The notes beneath the pieces are model-generated. The model ran no database searches. It was given only the letters and a program-made list of their open reading frames with translations, and was not told the DNA's origin. DNA of 64,000 bases from Alphaproteobacteria bacterium. GTDB lineage: Bacteria; Pseudomonadota; Alphaproteobacteria; Rhodospirillales; Rhodospirillaceae. The stretch is taken from positions 62,001 to 126,000 of the forward strand of contig JAUVUZ010000004.1 in assembly GCA_030604885.1 (NCBI GenBank). The letters run 5' to 3'. Within the stretch, counting starts at the first letter, position 1. The number at the start of each line of letters is the position of its first letter. The position numbers were made by a program, and so were the translations under genes. Shown here piece by piece: positions 34,310 through 47,440 of the stretch.

Positions 34310-34798
34310 ATGGTATCCACGATCTGGAAGTTCGCGTCAGTGACGCTGGCCACAGGCTTCGGCGTCGGTCGCCTTCCGGTTGCACCCGGCACCTTCGGTT
34401 CGCTCGCCGCCGCGGCCGCCGCGGTGCCGATCGCGGCCTCCGGCGGGCCGCTGGCGCTGGGGTGCGCGGCGGCAGCGGCGGCGCTGATCGGCATTCCCGT
34501 CGCCGCCGCCGCCGCCCGCGCCCTTGGCCGCGAAGATCCCGGTGCGGTGGTGATCGACGAGGTCGCCGGGCAGTGGCTGGCGCTGATCCCGGCGGGGGCC
34601 GATCTCGGCGCATGGATCGTCGGCTTTCTCGCCTTCCGCCTGTTCGACGTGTGGAAGCCCGGACCGGTGGGCTGGGCCGACCGGCGCGTCGGCGGCGGAC
34701 TCGGGATCATGCTCGACGACCTGATCGCGGGCGGCATGGCCGCCGCCGTGGTGGCCTTGGCGGAACCCTGGCTGCCGCCGACCGTTCGGTTGTTCTAA
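34310..34798 (+). CDS. pgpA: Phosphatidylglycerophosphatase A
   Basis: A 162-residue membrane phosphatase that makes phosphatidylglycerol from its phosphate precursor. Family elements are GVGRLPVAPGTFGSLAA, DPGAVVIDEVAGQWLAL, the FLAFRLFDVWKPGPVGWADR segment with its catalytic acidic residues, and GLGIMLDDLIAG. The ATG is preceded by GGAGGTCGC. The next gene, pncC, starts 18 bp downstream, and the pair is often adjacent in proteobacteria. Confidence 0.95.
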   Translation: MVSTIWKFASVTLATGFGVGRLPVAPGTFGSLAAAAAAVPIAASGGPLALGCAAAAAALIGIPVAAAAARALGREDPGAVVIDEVAGQWLALIPAGADLGAWIVGFLAFRLFDVWKPGPVGWADRRVGGGLGIMLDDLIAGGMAAAVVALAEPWLPPTVRLF

Positions 34799-34816
34799 CC
34801 AAGAGGGTACAGCGAG

Positions 34817-35314
34817 ATGACCGAGACTCCCCTGCCCGCCATCGACATCGCCCGCGAGGCCCTGAAGCGCGCGAACGCCAAGAACCTGCTGCTCGTCACC
34901 GCCGAATCCTGCACAGGCGGCCTGCTCGCCGCGACCATCACCGAGATCGCCGGGTGCTCCTCGGCGTTCGAGCGCGGCTACGTCACCTATTCCAACGAGG
35001 CGAAGATGGACTGCCTGGGCGTGCCCAGGGCGGTTCTGGATGCCCACGGCGCGGTGAGCGAGGCCACCGCGCGGGCGATGGCCGAAGGCGCCCTCGCCCA
35101 CAGCCGCGCCGACGCCTCGGTGGCGGTCACCGGTATCGCCGGGCCGGACGGCGGCACGCCGGACAAGCCGGTGGGCCTGGTGCACCTCGCCGCCGCACGC
35201 CACGGCCGTCCCACCCTGCATCGCGTCGAACGCTTCCCCGGCGACCGCGCCGCCGTGCGCGCCGCCACCGCCCGCACCGCCTTCGCAATGCTGGCGGACA
35301 TCCTGGACGACTGA
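34817..35314 (+). CDS. pncC: Nicotinamide-nucleotide amidase (CinA C-terminal family)
   Basis: A 165-residue stand-alone CinA C-domain that deamidates NMN to nicotinate mononucleotide in pyridine-nucleotide recycling. The catalytic Ser lies in TAESCTGGLLAA, with further signatures YVTYSNEAK, GAVSEATARAMAEGA and VTGIAGPDGGTPDKPVG. It lacks the N-terminal molybdopterin-binding-like domain of full CinA. It is probably co-transcribed with pgpA. Confidence 0.94.
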   Translation: MTETPLPAIDIAREALKRANAKNLLLVTAESCTGGLLAATITEIAGCSSAFERGYVTYSNEAKMDCLGVPRAVLDAHGAVSEATARAMAEGALAHSRADASVAVTGIAGPDGGTPDKPVGLVHLAAARHGRPTLHRVERFPGDRAAVRAATARTAFAMLADILDD

Positions 35315-35344
35315 CGGCGGGAACCGATCTTCCGCCCCCGGAAG

Positions 35345-35410
35345 ATCGTCACCCCGGGTTCGGGGCGTTTCTCCACGACATGGACCCCCGCTCGAGGCGG
35401 GGGTGACGAT
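35345..35410. repeat. REP-like palindromic element, copy 1
   Basis: ATCGTCACCCC (35345-35355) and GGGGTGACGAT (35400-35410) form 11-bp perfect outer arms. Inside lies a CCCCCGC-TCGAG-GCGGGGG hairpin (about 35384-35402), overlapping the right outer arm. The same outer word, ATCGTCACCCC with its complement, recurs at 58981-59015. Both copies lie in gaps after converging or ending genes, as expected for dispersed extragenic palindromes. Confidence 0.75.
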
Positions 35411-35439
35411 GGGTGTCGGCGCCTCGCCCTCCTACGCCG

Positions 35440-35931
35440 TCACGCGGCGCAGCACTTCTTGTATTTCTTGCCGGAGCCGCAGGGGCACGGGTCGTTGCGG
35501 CCGATCTTTTCGACGCGGCGCGGCGCGACCGTGGGGTTGACCTCGCCGTCGACGTAGAGCCAGCGGCCGTCCACCTTGCGGAAGGTGGAAATCTCGCGGT
35601 GGACGCTCTCCTGCCCCTGCATCGAGAAGCGGGCGGCGAAGGTGACGGTGCCGGTTTCGTCGTCCGGCCCGCCCGCCTCGGTGGCCTCGATGGTGAGGCC
35701 CTTCCACTTCACCTTGCGCGACATCTCGGTGGAAGCGGCCTCGTCGAAATCCGCCGCCGCCTCGGGCGCGTGGGTGGCGCCGACGTAGGCGATGTTGCCG
35801 GTGGCGTAGGCGGTGTAGCGCGAGCGCATCAGCGCCTCGGCGGTCGGCGCGGGCTGGCCCGCGATCAGGGGGCCGCAGCAGGCGTCGAGGGGTTTGCCCG
35901 AGCCGCAGAGACATGCCGTCATGGTGTGCAT
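35440..35931 (-). CDS. YchJ-family protein with two SEC-C motifs
   Basis: A 163-residue protein with a SEC-C zinc motif at each end, [13 protein letters not shown] near the N-terminus and [13 protein letters not shown] at the C-terminus. Between them is the NTF2-like YchJ middle domain ([18 protein letters not shown] and [15 protein letters not shown]). The role is not established. The SEC-C motif is shared with SecA, where it binds SecB and ribosomes. It immediately follows the RatA-like gene on the same strand (one base between), at the end of the lipA operon. Confidence 0.88.
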   Translation of the reverse strand: MHTMTACLCGSGKPLDACCGPLIAGQPAPTAEALMRSRYTAYATGNIAYVGATHAPEAAADFDEAASTEMSRKVKWKGLTIEATEAGGPDDETGTVTFAARFSMQGQESVHREISTFRKVDGRWLYVDGEVNPTVAPRRVEKIGRNDPCPCGSGKKYKKCCAA

Positions 35932-35932
35932 C

Positions 35933-36364
35933 CTATCCGTAAAGAACCTGGGCGCGCTTTTCGAACGACCGCACCATCATGCGCGCCGCCTCGTTGAATA
36001 CCGCGCCGATCATGGTTTGCAAGAGGAACGAGCGGAAGGCGAAACGAATTTCGAAGCCGACGTGGGTTCCCCCGGGCGCGGGTTCGAAGCGCCAGACGGT
36101 GTGCAGCTCCTTGAAGATGCCTTCGAGGGATTCGACCTCGATCTCGCCGGGGCGCCGCAGCGTGACGCGCGAGGTGTAGCGCTCGCGCATCATCTTGAAG
36201 CCGATTTCCATCTCGGAGAGGAAGACGTTCTCCCCCTCCCGCCCCACCACGCGGGTGGAGAGGCACCACGGCAGGAACTTGGGGTACGACGGCACGTCGG
36301 CGACCAGATCGAACATCTGCTCCGGCGTGAAGGGCAGGAAGCGGGATTCGCTGTAGACCTTCAT
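35933..36364 (-). CDS. RatA/COQ10-like START-domain protein
   Basis: A 143-residue START/polyketide-cyclase-fold protein. It begins [33 protein letters not shown]-like, the usual COQ10/RatA opening, and ends with [21 protein letters not shown]. Eukaryotic and many bacterial relatives bind ubiquinone for respiration, while E. coli RatA was described as a translation inhibitor. Beside lipA and the pyruvate dehydrogenase genes the quinone-related role is more likely. The ATG overlaps the lipA stop in ATGA (36361-36364). Confidence 0.92.
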   Translation of the reverse strand: MKVYSESRFLPFTPEQMFDLVADVPSYPKFLPWCLSTRVVGREGENVFLSEMEIGFKMMRERYTSRVTLRRPGEIEVESLEGIFKELHTVWRFEPAPGGTHVGFEIRFAFRSFLLQTMIGAVFNEAARMMVRSFEKRAQVLYG

Positions 36365-37320
36365 CCCGCCGCCCGGCCGAGCCTTTCGAGGCGCGTCGCC
36401 CGCAGGATTTCGAAATCGCGGTCGGCGTGATACGAGGAGCGCGTCATCGGCGACGCCGCCACCACCAGGAAGCCCTTGGCCAGCGCGATGGTCTTGTAGT
36501 CCTCGAACTGCTCGGGCGTGACGTATTCCGCCACCGCCGCGTGCTTCAGGGTCGGCTGGAGGTATTGGCCGATGGTGAGGAAATCGACGTCGGCGACGCG
36601 CAGGTCGTCCATCACCTGGAGGATTTCCGGCTTGGTCTCGCCCAGGCCGACCATCAGGCCCGACTTGGTGAAGATCGTCGGGTCGATGCGCTTGGCGTCG
36701 CGCAGGATCGAGAGGGACTGGAAATAGCGCGCGCCGGGGCGGATCGAGGGATAGAGCCGCGGCACGGTTTCGAGATTGTGGTTGAAGACGTCGGGCCGTG
36801 CCGCCACCACCGCCTCGAGGGCACCCGGCTTGTCGCGGAAGTCGGGCGTCAGCACCTCGATGGTGGTGTCGGGAGACGCGGCGCGCACCGCCTCGATGAC
36901 GCGGACGAACTGCATCGCCCCGCCGTCGGCCAAGTCGTCGCGGTCCACCGAGGTGACGACGATGTGCTTCGCCCCCATCTGCACCACCGACTCCGCCACG
37001 TGGCCCGGCTCGCCCGGGTCCACCGCGCCGGGGCGGCCGGTCTTGACGTTGCAGAAGGCGCAGGCGCGGGTGCAGGTGTCGCCCAGGATCATGAACGCCG
37101 CGTGGCGGCGCTGCCAGCATTCGCCGATGTTGGGGCACGCCGCCTCCTCGCAGACGGTGTGCATCTGCTTGGAGCGCATCATCTTCACCACCTCGCCATA
37201 GGCCTGCGAGGTGGGCGCCTTGACGCGAATCCACTTGGGCTTGCGCGGACTGGGGTTGTCCGGGCGGTTGCGCTTCTCGGGGTGCCGCAACGCGGCCGCA
37301 CTCAACTTGCTGTCGTCCAT
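36361..37320 (-). CDS. lipA: Lipoyl synthase
   Basis: A 319-residue radical-SAM enzyme that inserts two sulfurs into octanoyl-lysine of lipoyl domains. The auxiliary cluster cysteines are in [13 protein letters not shown], and the radical-SAM CxxxCxxC is CTRACAFC. The conserved C-terminal Arg-Ser-Ser-Tyr motif is present (TRSSYHAD). It sits directly after lpdA, so lipoate attachment and the three lipoyl-using enzymes in this operon are made together. Confidence 0.97.
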   Translation of the reverse strand: MDDSKLSAAALRHPEKRNRPDNPSPRKPKWIRVKAPTSQAYGEVVKMMRSKQMHTVCEEAACPNIGECWQRRHAAFMILGDTCTRACAFCNVKTGRPGAVDPGEPGHVAESVVQMGAKHIVVTSVDRDDLADGGAMQFVRVIEAVRAASPDTTIEVLTPDFRDKPGALEAVVAARPDVFNHNLETVPRLYPSIRPGARYFQSLSILRDAKRIDPTIFTKSGLMVGLGETKPEILQVMDDLRVADVDFLTIGQYLQPTLKHAAVAEYVTPEQFEDYKTIALAKGFLVVAASPMTRSSYHADRDFEILRATRLERLGRAAG

Positions 37321-37347
37321 GATGACCCTGGAATGTAAGCCCGAGGG

Positions 37348-38745
37348 CTAGAAATGAATCGCCCGTCCATAGGCGTCAAGCACCGATTCGTGCATCATCT
37401 CCGAAAGGGTCGGATGCGCGAACACCGTGTGCATCAGTTCGGCCTCGGTGGTTTCGAGGGTCTTGCCGACGACGTAGCCCTGGATCAGCTCGGTGACCTC
37501 GGCGCCGATCATGTGGGCGCCGAGGAGTTCGCCGGTCTTGGCGTCGAACACCGTCTTCACCATGCCCTCTGTCTCGCCCATCGCGATCGCCTTGCCGTTG
37601 CCGACGAACGGGAAGCGGCCGACCTTGACCGCGTGCCCCAGTTCCTTGGCCTTGGCTTCGGTGAGGCCGACGCTCGCCACCTGGGGGGTGCAGTAGGTGC
37701 AGCCCGGAATGTTGCGGGTGTCCATCGGGTGGACGTCCAGCCCGGCGATCTTCTCCACGCAGATGATCGCCTCGTGGCTCGCCTTGTGGGCCAGCAGCGG
37801 CGGCGCCACCACGTCGCCGATAGCGTAGACGCCCGGCTCGTCGGTGCGGAGGAAGGCGTCGGTCTTGATGCGGCCGCGCTCCACCTTCACCTTGGTGGTG
37901 TCGAGGCCCACGTCCTCGGTGTTGGGCACCACGCCCACCGCCATGATCACCCGGTCGACGGTGACCTCCTCGAGCTTGCCGCCCTTCTCCAGCACCACGG
38001 TGACGGAATTCTCGGCGCGCTTCAGCTCCTTGACGTTGGTGGAGACGCGCACGTCCATCCCCTGCGCCTTGAAGGCCTTCAGGGCGGCGGCGGAGATCTC
38101 CGCGTCCTCCACCGGCAGCACCCGCTCCATCACCTCCACCACCGTGGTCTTGACGCCGAGGGTGTTGTAGAAGCTCGCGAACTCGATGCCGATGGCGCCC
38201 GAGCCGACCACCAGGAGCGACTTCGGCAGCACGTCCGGGGTCATCGCCTGGCGATAGGTCCACACCAGCTTGCCGTCGGCCTCCAGGCCCGGCAGGTCCC
38301 GCGCGCGGGCGCCGGTGGCGACGATCACGTGCTTGGCGGCATAGGTGCCGACCGCCTTGCCGTCCTTCTCCACCTTCACCTTGCCCGGGCCGTCGAGGCG
38401 GCCGTGGCCGTCGATCACCGTCACCTTGTTCTTTTTCAACAGGTGCTTGACGCCCGCCGCCAGCTGCGCCGCGACGCCGCGCGAACGCTTGACGATGGCC
38501 TGAAGGTCGAAGCCCGGCTCCCCGGCGGAGAGGCCGTACTCCTTGGCGTGCTTGATCTCGCGGTAGACGTCCGTCGAGCGCAGCAGCGCCTTGGTGGGAA
38601 TGCAGCCCCAGTTGAGGCAGATGCCGCCGAGGTGCGCCTTTTCCACCACCGCGGCCTTCATGCCGAGCTGGGCGGCGCGGATCGCCGCCACATAACCCCC
38701 GGGACCCGCACCGATGACGATCAGGTCAAAGCTCTCGTCCGCCAT
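37348..38745 (-). CDS. lpdA: Dihydrolipoamide dehydrogenase (E3)
   Basis: A 465-residue flavoprotein that reoxidises dihydrolipoamide with NAD+. FAD-binding GAGPGG is at 12-17. The redox disulfide is Cys43-Cys48 in GGICLNWGCIPTK, the NAD motif is in VVGSGAIGIEFASFY, and the C-terminal His/Glu base pair is in FAHPTLSEMMHES. It is the fourth gene of pdhA-pdhB-pdhC-lpdA and serves the pyruvate dehydrogenase complex. Confidence 0.97.
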   Translation of the reverse strand: MADESFDLIVIGAGPGGYVAAIRAAQLGMKAAVVEKAHLGGICLNWGCIPTKALLRSTDVYREIKHAKEYGLSAGEPGFDLQAIVKRSRGVAAQLAAGVKHLLKKNKVTVIDGHGRLDGPGKVKVEKDGKAVGTYAAKHVIVATGARARDLPGLEADGKLVWTYRQAMTPDVLPKSLLVVGSGAIGIEFASFYNTLGVKTTVVEVMERVLPVEDAEISAAALKAFKAQGMDVRVSTNVKELKRAENSVTVVLEKGGKLEEVTVDRVIMAVGVVPNTEDVGLDTTKVKVERGRIKTDAFLRTDEPGVYAIGDVVAPPLLAHKASHEAIICVEKIAGLDVHPMDTRNIPGCTYCTPQVASVGLTEAKAKELGHAVKVGRFPFVGNGKAIAMGETEGMVKTVFDAKTGELLGAHMIGAEVTELIQGYVVGKTLETTEAELMHTVFAHPTLSEMMHESVLDAYGRAIHF

Positions 38746-38790
38746 GTCGCAGACACTCCTTCTCCGAAACGATTCGCGAAAACCCGGTCC

Positions 38791-40188
38791 TTACAGAAGG
38801 ATGGACATGGGATCTTCAAGCAATTCCTTAACCACGCCGAGGAACTTGGCGCCGAGCGCCCCGTCGATGCAGCGGTGGTCGCAGGTGAGCGTCACGGTCA
38901 TCGCGGTGACCACGGCGAGAGTCCCCTCCTTCACCATCGGCCGCTGTTCGGCGGCGCCCACCGCCAGCAGCAGCGCCTGGGGCGGATTGATGATGCCGGT
39001 GAAGTGCTTGACCCCGAACATTCCGAGGTTCGACACCGAGAAGGTGCCGCCCTGGTATTCCTCGGGCTTGAGCTTGCCGTCGCGGGCGCGGCCCGCCAGC
39101 TCACGCATTTCCTCGGAGACCTTGCCGAGGGACTTGCTCTCGGCGCCGCGCACGATTGGGGTGATGAGGCCGGTGGGGGTCGCCACCGCCACCGAAACGT
39201 CCGAGCGGGAATACATCCGCATCGCGTCGTCGGTCCACGAAACGTTGCACTCGGGCATCTTCTTGAGCGCGAGGGCGCAGGCGCGGATGACGAAGTCGTT
39301 CACCGACACCTTGGCGCCGCCGCGGGCGTTGATCTTTTCCCGCAGCGCCAGCAGCTCGTCGAGGTTCACATCCATGGTGATGTAGAACTGCGGCACCTGC
39401 TGGCTGGATTCGGTGAGGCGCCGGGCGATCACCTTGCGCATCGACGAATGGGGCTGCTCGGTGTAGGGCGTGCCCGCGTCGGCGGGCGGCGCGGCCTTGG
39501 GCGCGGCCTGCTGGGGCGCGGGCTTGGACGACGGCGGCACGATCGCCGCGGCCAAGGCCATGGCGGCTTCCAGCTCCGCGTCGGCGTCGCCATGGGCGCC
39601 GCCGCTCTTGGCGGCCTCCACGTCGGCCTTGACGATCCGGCCCTTCGGCCCGCTGCCCTTGATCCGCGCAAGATCGAGCTTGGCCTCGGCGGCGAGGCGG
39701 CGCGCCAGCGGCGAGGCGAACACCCGCCCGCCGGAACCGCCCTTCTCGTCGAGATGGGCGAACCCGCCCATGCCGAAGCCGAGACCGGCGGCGGCGGAGA
39801 CGTCCGGCTGGGTCGGCACGGTGCCGGTCTTCTCGGGCGGCAGCGGCGCCTCCGCCTGCGGCTTGGCGGCGGCGGGTGGCTCGGGCATGTGGTCGCCCTT
39901 CGGCTTCGCCTGGGCCGACGCGGAGCCGAGGGAGGAGGCGTCCTCCCCCTCCTCCAGCAGGATCGCGATCGGGGTGTTGACGGCGACGCCCTTGGCGCCC
40001 TGCTCCACCAGAATCTTGCCGATCACGCCCTCTTCCACGGCTTCGAGTTCCATGGTGGCCTTGTCGGTCTCGATTTCGGCGATCACGTCGCCGGAGGCGA
40101 CGGTGTCGCCCTCCTTGACGTTCCACTTGGCCAGATTGCCCTCGGTCATCGTCGGGGACAGGGCCGGCATCAGAATCTGAATCGGCAT
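38791..40188 (-). CDS. pdhC: Pyruvate dehydrogenase E2, dihydrolipoamide acetyltransferase
   Basis: A 465-residue E2 core subunit. One lipoyl domain has its modified Lys43 in [12 protein letters not shown]. Pro/Ala-rich linkers flank a peripheral subunit-binding domain (FASPLARRLAAEAKLDLARIKGSGPKGRI, split by linker). The C-terminal acyltransferase domain has the catalytic His/Asp in DHRCIDGALGA. GGGGAGAGCGAAAC precedes the ATG. It lies 14 bp after pdhB. Confidence 0.96.
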   Translation of the reverse strand: MPIQILMPALSPTMTEGNLAKWNVKEGDTVASGDVIAEIETDKATMELEAVEEGVIGKILVEQGAKGVAVNTPIAILLEEGEDASSLGSASAQAKPKGDHMPEPPAAAKPQAEAPLPPEKTGTVPTQPDVSAAAGLGFGMGGFAHLDEKGGSGGRVFASPLARRLAAEAKLDLARIKGSGPKGRIVKADVEAAKSGGAHGDADAELEAAMALAAAIVPPSSKPAPQQAAPKAAPPADAGTPYTEQPHSSMRKVIARRLTESSQQVPQFYITMDVNLDELLALREKINARGGAKVSVNDFVIRACALALKKMPECNVSWTDDAMRMYSRSDVSVAVATPTGLITPIVRGAESKSLGKVSEEMRELAGRARDGKLKPEEYQGGTFSVSNLGMFGVKHFTGIINPPQALLLAVGAAEQRPMVKEGTLAVVTAMTVTLTCDHRCIDGALGAKFLGVVKELLEDPMSILL

Positions 40189-40202
40189 GTTTCGCTCTCC
40201 CC

Positions 40203-41675
40203 TCAGCGCGCGACCACGGCCTTGGCCGCGGCGACGATGTCGGCGACCTCGGGCAAGGACATCTTTTCGAGATTGACCGCGTACGGCAGCGGAATGTCCT
40301 TGCCGGTGACGCGCAGCGGCGGCGCGTCGAGCCAGTCGAAGGCGTATTCGCACACCAGCGAGACGATCTCGGAGCCGATGCCCGCGTAGGGCCATCCTTC
40401 CTCGATCGAAACGAGGCGGTTGGTCTTCTTGACCGAGTGGACGATGGTGGGCAGGTCGAGCGGGCGGATGGTGCGCAGGTCGATCACCTCCGCCTCGATG
40501 CCCTCCTTCGCCAGCTCTTCCGCCGCGTGCAGGGCGACGCCGACCATGCGCGAGAACGCGGTGAGGGTGACGTGGGCGCCGCGGCGCTTGATCGCCGCCT
40601 TGCCGATCGGCACCACGTAGTCCTCGTCCTCCGGCACCTCGAAGCTCTGGCCGTAGATCAGCTCGTTCTCGAGGAAGATCACCGGGTTGGGATCGCGGAT
40701 CGCCGCCTTCAGCAGGCCCTTGGCGTCGGAGGCCGAATACGGCGCGATCACCTTGAGGCCCGGGCAGTGGGCATACCACGAGGCGTAGCACTGCGAATGC
40801 TGGGCGCCGACGCGGGAGGCGGCGCCGTTGGGGCCGCGGAAGACGATCGGCGTGCCGAGCTGGCCGCCCGACATGTAGAGCGTCTTGGCCGCCGAATTGA
40901 TGATGTGGTCGATCGCTTGCATCGAGAAGTTGAAGGTCATGAACTCGATGATCGGCTTGAGGCCCGACATCGCGGCGCCGACGCCGAGGCCGGTGAAGCC
41001 CATTTCGGTGATCGGCGTGTCGATCACCCGCTGGGCGCCGAACTCGTCGAGCAGGCCCTGGGAGACCTTGTAGGCGCCGTTGTACTGGGCGACTTCCTCG
41101 CCCATCAGGAACACGTCCTTGTCGCGGCGCATTTCCTCGGCCATGGCGTCGCGCAGGGCTTCGCGCACCGTCATCGGCGCCGATTTGGCGAACGCCGGTT
41201 CCGGCTCGGTGACCGGATCGTCGGTAGAGAAGGCGCTTTCGGTGATGTGCAGCGGGCTGTTGCTGTCGAGCGCGCCCACCGGAACGTTTGCGGAGACGCT
41301 CTCCGCGCGCGGCGCGGGCTTGGCCTCGGCCTTCGGCTCCGGCTTGGCTTCGGGTTTCGGCTCAGGCTCGGGCTTGGCCTCGGCTTTCGGCGCCTCGGCC
41401 TTCGGCGCGGCGTCGAGCGCGCTCGCGTCCTCGCCCTCGGCGAGGATCAGCGCGATCGGGGTGTTGACCGGGATCGGGTCGCCGCCCGCCTCCACCAGGA
41501 TCTTCCCCATGGTGCCGTCGTCGACGCTTTCGACCTCCATGGTCGCCTTGTCGGTCTCGATTTCGGCGAGCACGGTGCCGGAGGCGACCTCGTCGCCCTC
41601 CTTGACCAGCCAACGCGCGATCTTGCCCTCGGTCATGGTCGGCGAGAGGGCGGGCAGAAGTACGGAAATCGGCAT
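40203..41675 (-). CDS. pdhB: Pyruvate dehydrogenase E1 beta with N-terminal lipoyl domain
   Basis: A 490-residue E1 beta subunit. Residues 1-80 form an extra lipoyl domain with Lys43 in [12 protein letters not shown], then a Glu/Pro/Lys/Ala-rich linker (about 85-130, repeated [14 protein letters not shown]). The transketolase-like beta domain follows from about 165 ([29 protein letters not shown]) with the C-terminal domain. The fusion is a known alphaproteobacterial trait and gives the complex lipoyl domains on both E1 and E2. It starts 4 bp after pdhA. Confidence 0.96.
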   Translation of the reverse strand: MPISVLLPALSPTMTEGKIARWLVKEGDEVASGTVLAEIETDKATMEVESVDDGTMGKILVEAGGDPIPVNTPIALILAEGEDASALDAAPKAEAPKAEAKPEPEPKPEAKPEPKAEAKPAPRAESVSANVPVGALDSNSPLHITESAFSTDDPVTEPEPAFAKSAPMTVREALRDAMAEEMRRDKDVFLMGEEVAQYNGAYKVSQGLLDEFGAQRVIDTPITEMGFTGLGVGAAMSGLKPIIEFMTFNFSMQAIDHIINSAAKTLYMSGGQLGTPIVFRGPNGAASRVGAQHSQCYASWYAHCPGLKVIAPYSASDAKGLLKAAIRDPNPVIFLENELIYGQSFEVPEDEDYVVPIGKAAIKRRGAHVTLTAFSRMVGVALHAAEELAKEGIEAEVIDLRTIRPLDLPTIVHSVKKTNRLVSIEEGWPYAGIGSEIVSLVCEYAFDWLDAPPLRVTGKDIPLPYAVNLEKMSLPEVADIVAAAKAVVAR

Positions 41676-41679
41676 GGTC

Positions 41680-42696
41680 TCAGGCCTCCAGCAGCACGTC
41701 GGTGAACAGTTCGGTGGCGTCCGGTTCCGCGCTGGCTTGCGCGAAATCCGCCGCTTCGCCGACGATCGCCTTGATTTCCTTGTCGATCTCCTTGAGCGCG
41801 GCCTCGTCCACCGCGCCCGACTTCAGCAGCAGGACCTTGGCGTTGTCGATCGGGTCGTGCTCCTGCCGCATCCGGCTGACCTCCTCCTTCGAGCGGTACT
41901 TCGCCGGGTCGGACATCGAGTGGCCGCGGTAGCGGTAGGTTTGCAGCTCCAGCACGCACGGCCCCTTGCCGGCGCGCACGTCGGCCACCATCGGCGCCGC
42001 CTGCTGCTGCACGTGGACCACGTCCATGCCGTCGATCTGCATCCCCGGGATGCCGTAGGCCTGGCCGCGCTTGTAAAGCTCGACGCTGGCCGAGGAGCGC
42101 TCCACCGAGGTGCCCATGCCGTACTTGTTGTTCTCGATCACGTAGACCACCGGCAGCTTCCACAGCGCCGCCATGTTGAAGCTTTCGTACACCTGGCCCT
42201 GGTTGACCGCGCCGTCGCCGAGGTAGCAGTAGGTCACGCCGTCCTCGCCGCGATAGCGCTGGGCGAACGCGAGGCCGGTGCCGATCGGCACCTGCGCGCC
42301 GACGATGCCGTGGCCGCCGAAGAAGTTCTTCTCGCGGCTGAACATGTGCATCGAGCCGCCCTTGCCCCGGGAATAGCCGCCGGAGCGCCCGGTCAGCTCG
42401 GCCATCACGCCCTTGGGGTCCATGCCCGCGGCGAGCATGTGGCCGTGGTCGCGGTAGCTGGTGACGATGCAGTCGTTGTCCTGCGCGAGGCTCTGCAGCC
42501 CGGTGACCACCGCCTCCTGGCCGATGTAGAGGTGGCAGAAGCCGCCGATCAGCCCCATGCCGTAGAGTTGGCCCGCCTTCTCCTCGAAGCGGCGGATCAG
42601 CAGCATCATGCGATATTGGGACAAAAGGCTTTCGGTGGACACATCCGCCGGCTTCGCGGTGGACCGGCGCGTCGACTTCCGCGGCGAAACGCTCAC
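41680..42696 (-). CDS. pdhA: Pyruvate dehydrogenase E1 alpha subunit
   Basis: A 338-residue thiamine-diphosphate subunit that decarboxylates pyruvate. The ThDP motif is [20 protein letters not shown]. The phosphorylation-loop-like stretch [19 protein letters not shown] and GGKGGSMHM-like segment ([10 protein letters not shown]) are present. The N-terminus has a Ser/Arg/Lys-rich extension of about 20 residues. It opens the pdh operon, with a 242-bp upstream region carrying an operator-like palindrome. Confidence 0.96.
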   Translation of the reverse strand: MSVSPRKSTRRSTAKPADVSTESLLSQYRMMLLIRRFEEKAGQLYGMGLIGGFCHLYIGQEAVVTGLQSLAQDNDCIVTSYRDHGHMLAAGMDPKGVMAELTGRSGGYSRGKGGSMHMFSREKNFFGGHGIVGAQVPIGTGLAFAQRYRGEDGVTYCYLGDGAVNQGQVYESFNMAALWKLPVVYVIENNKYGMGTSVERSSASVELYKRGQAYGIPGMQIDGMDVVHVQQQAAPMVADVRAGKGPCVLELQTYRYRGHSMSDPAKYRSKEEVSRMRQEHDPIDNAKVLLLKSGAVDEAALKEIDKEIKAIVGEAADFAQASAEPDATELFTDVLLEA

Positions 42697-42865
42697 ATTC
42701 GTTCTCCATTCCCCTTGGGTTTGCGGCGCCTGAGCGGCTCCGCCCGGGGCGTTGCCCGCCCCGTTGCGACGCTCCTACAAGTAGCTTGGGCGCCCGCCGG
42801 TTTCAAGGGAACCGGCGATCACATCTCAGGAATTAAGATGTTGTTTTTGAACGGTAATAGTATTA

Positions 42866-42884
42866 TTAACCGGAGTTCGGTTAA
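42866..42884. promoter_or_regulatory. Palindromic operator candidate upstream of the pdh operon
   Basis: TTAACCGGAGTTCGGTTAA has perfect 7-bp arms around GAGTT. It lies 170 bp before pdhA in an AT-rich patch (about 42820-42885) that is unusual for this GC-rich window and probably contains the promoter. The cognate regulator is unknown, and the half-site differs from the E. coli PdhR box. Confidence 0.4.
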
Positions 42885-42890
42885 GGTTTC

Positions 42891-42923
42891 CCGCGCGGTT
42901 TCGCCGAAAAACCGCGCGGTTTT
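42891..42923 (+). terminator. Terminator-like hairpin between ftsB and the pdh promoter region
   Basis: CCGCGCGGTTT (42891-42901) pairs with AAACCGCGCGG (42909-42919) around CGCCGAA, followed by TTTT on the plus strand. No plus-strand gene needs it. On the minus strand it follows ftsB by 16 bp and could end that transcript, although without a good T run. Confidence 0.55.
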
Positions 42924-42938
42924 CGCCGCCCTACCCGA

Positions 42939-43256
42939 TCAGAGGGTATTGTTGAACAGGACGATGTCGCCCGGGCGCGCGAGGTCGAGGATGATGCGCG
43001 AGCGTTCCTCGACGAGGTCGAGATCGAGGCTTTCCGGCCGCAGCAGCGACACCCGGCGTTCGAGCACGGCGCGCTCGCGGCCGGTCTCTTCCTTGATCGT
43101 CTCGGCCTGGGCGATGGCGACGCGCAGGTCGCGATAGGCCAAAAGGCCGCGGTCGCCGTTGACGAAGTGGTAGCTGAAATAGGCGATCAGGGCGGCGGCC
43201 GCCAGCGGCGCGAACACCGCGCGCATCCGCGAACTCATTTTCACATGCTTGGCCAT
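42939..43256 (-). CDS. ftsB: Septum formation initiator (FtsB/DivIC family)
   Basis: A 105-residue inner-membrane division protein. A membrane helix lies at about 12-30, followed by a coiled coil (about 40-75, DLRVAIAQAETIKEETGRERAVLERRV) and a short periplasmic end with LVEERSRIILDLARPGDIVLF. The eno-ftsB-pdhA order is a standard alphaproteobacterial arrangement. It would join FtsL and FtsQ at the divisome. Confidence 0.9.
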   Translation of the reverse strand: MAKHVKMSSRMRAVFAPLAAAALIAYFSYHFVNGDRGLLAYRDLRVAIAQAETIKEETGRERAVLERRVSLLRPESLDLDLVEERSRIILDLARPGDIVLFNNTL

Positions 43257-43345
43257 CGACCCGCTCCTGCCCGAACGCCTCAGAGTGAATCACAAGCGGG
43301 AGTCGCGGTCAACGCCTTCATGCCGCAAATCCAAAGGCATGCCGC

Positions 43346-43389
43346 AAAAATAAAAACGCGGGCAACCGGAACCATTCCGGTTGCCCGCG
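43346..43389 (-). terminator. Intrinsic terminator of eno
   Basis: A 15-bp perfect stem, CGCGGGCAACCGGAA (43357-43371) with TTCCGGTTGCCCGCG (43375-43389), has a CCA loop. On the minus strand it is followed by TTTTTATTTTT. It lies 18 bp after the eno stop and separates eno from ftsB. Confidence 0.95.
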
Positions 43390-43407
43390 ATAAGGTTTCC
43401 GGCCCGG

Positions 43408-45547
<2,140 letters not shown>

Positions 45548-45626
45548 CCTCTTGGGTTAACGACATTGCGTTGAAACGCCGGACGCAGTCTAGACCGGCC
45601 GCTTCCGGTTGTCCGTGAACTCTACG

Positions 45627-47375
<1,749 letters not shown>

Positions 47376-47382
47376 TCACAAG

Positions 47383-47419
47383 AAACCGGCGCCTCGGCAA
47401 CGGCGGAGGCGCCGGGTTT
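47383..47419 (-). terminator. Terminator hairpin after secG
   Basis: AAACCGGCGCCTC (47383-47395) pairs with GAGGCGCCGGGTTT (47406-47419) with a single-base bulge. On the minus strand GGTTTCTTG follows the stem. It lies 21 bp after the secG stop. Confidence 0.7.
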
Positions 47420-47440
47420 CCGCATGCGGTCGCGCCGGAC

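Noticed and set aside
37354-40389. Very long open frame on the plus strand opposite lpdA and pdhC
   Set aside because: It is His/Gly/Arg/Val-rich with no domain, and is the mirror of two clear enzymes on the other strand. GC-rich codon use creates such frames.
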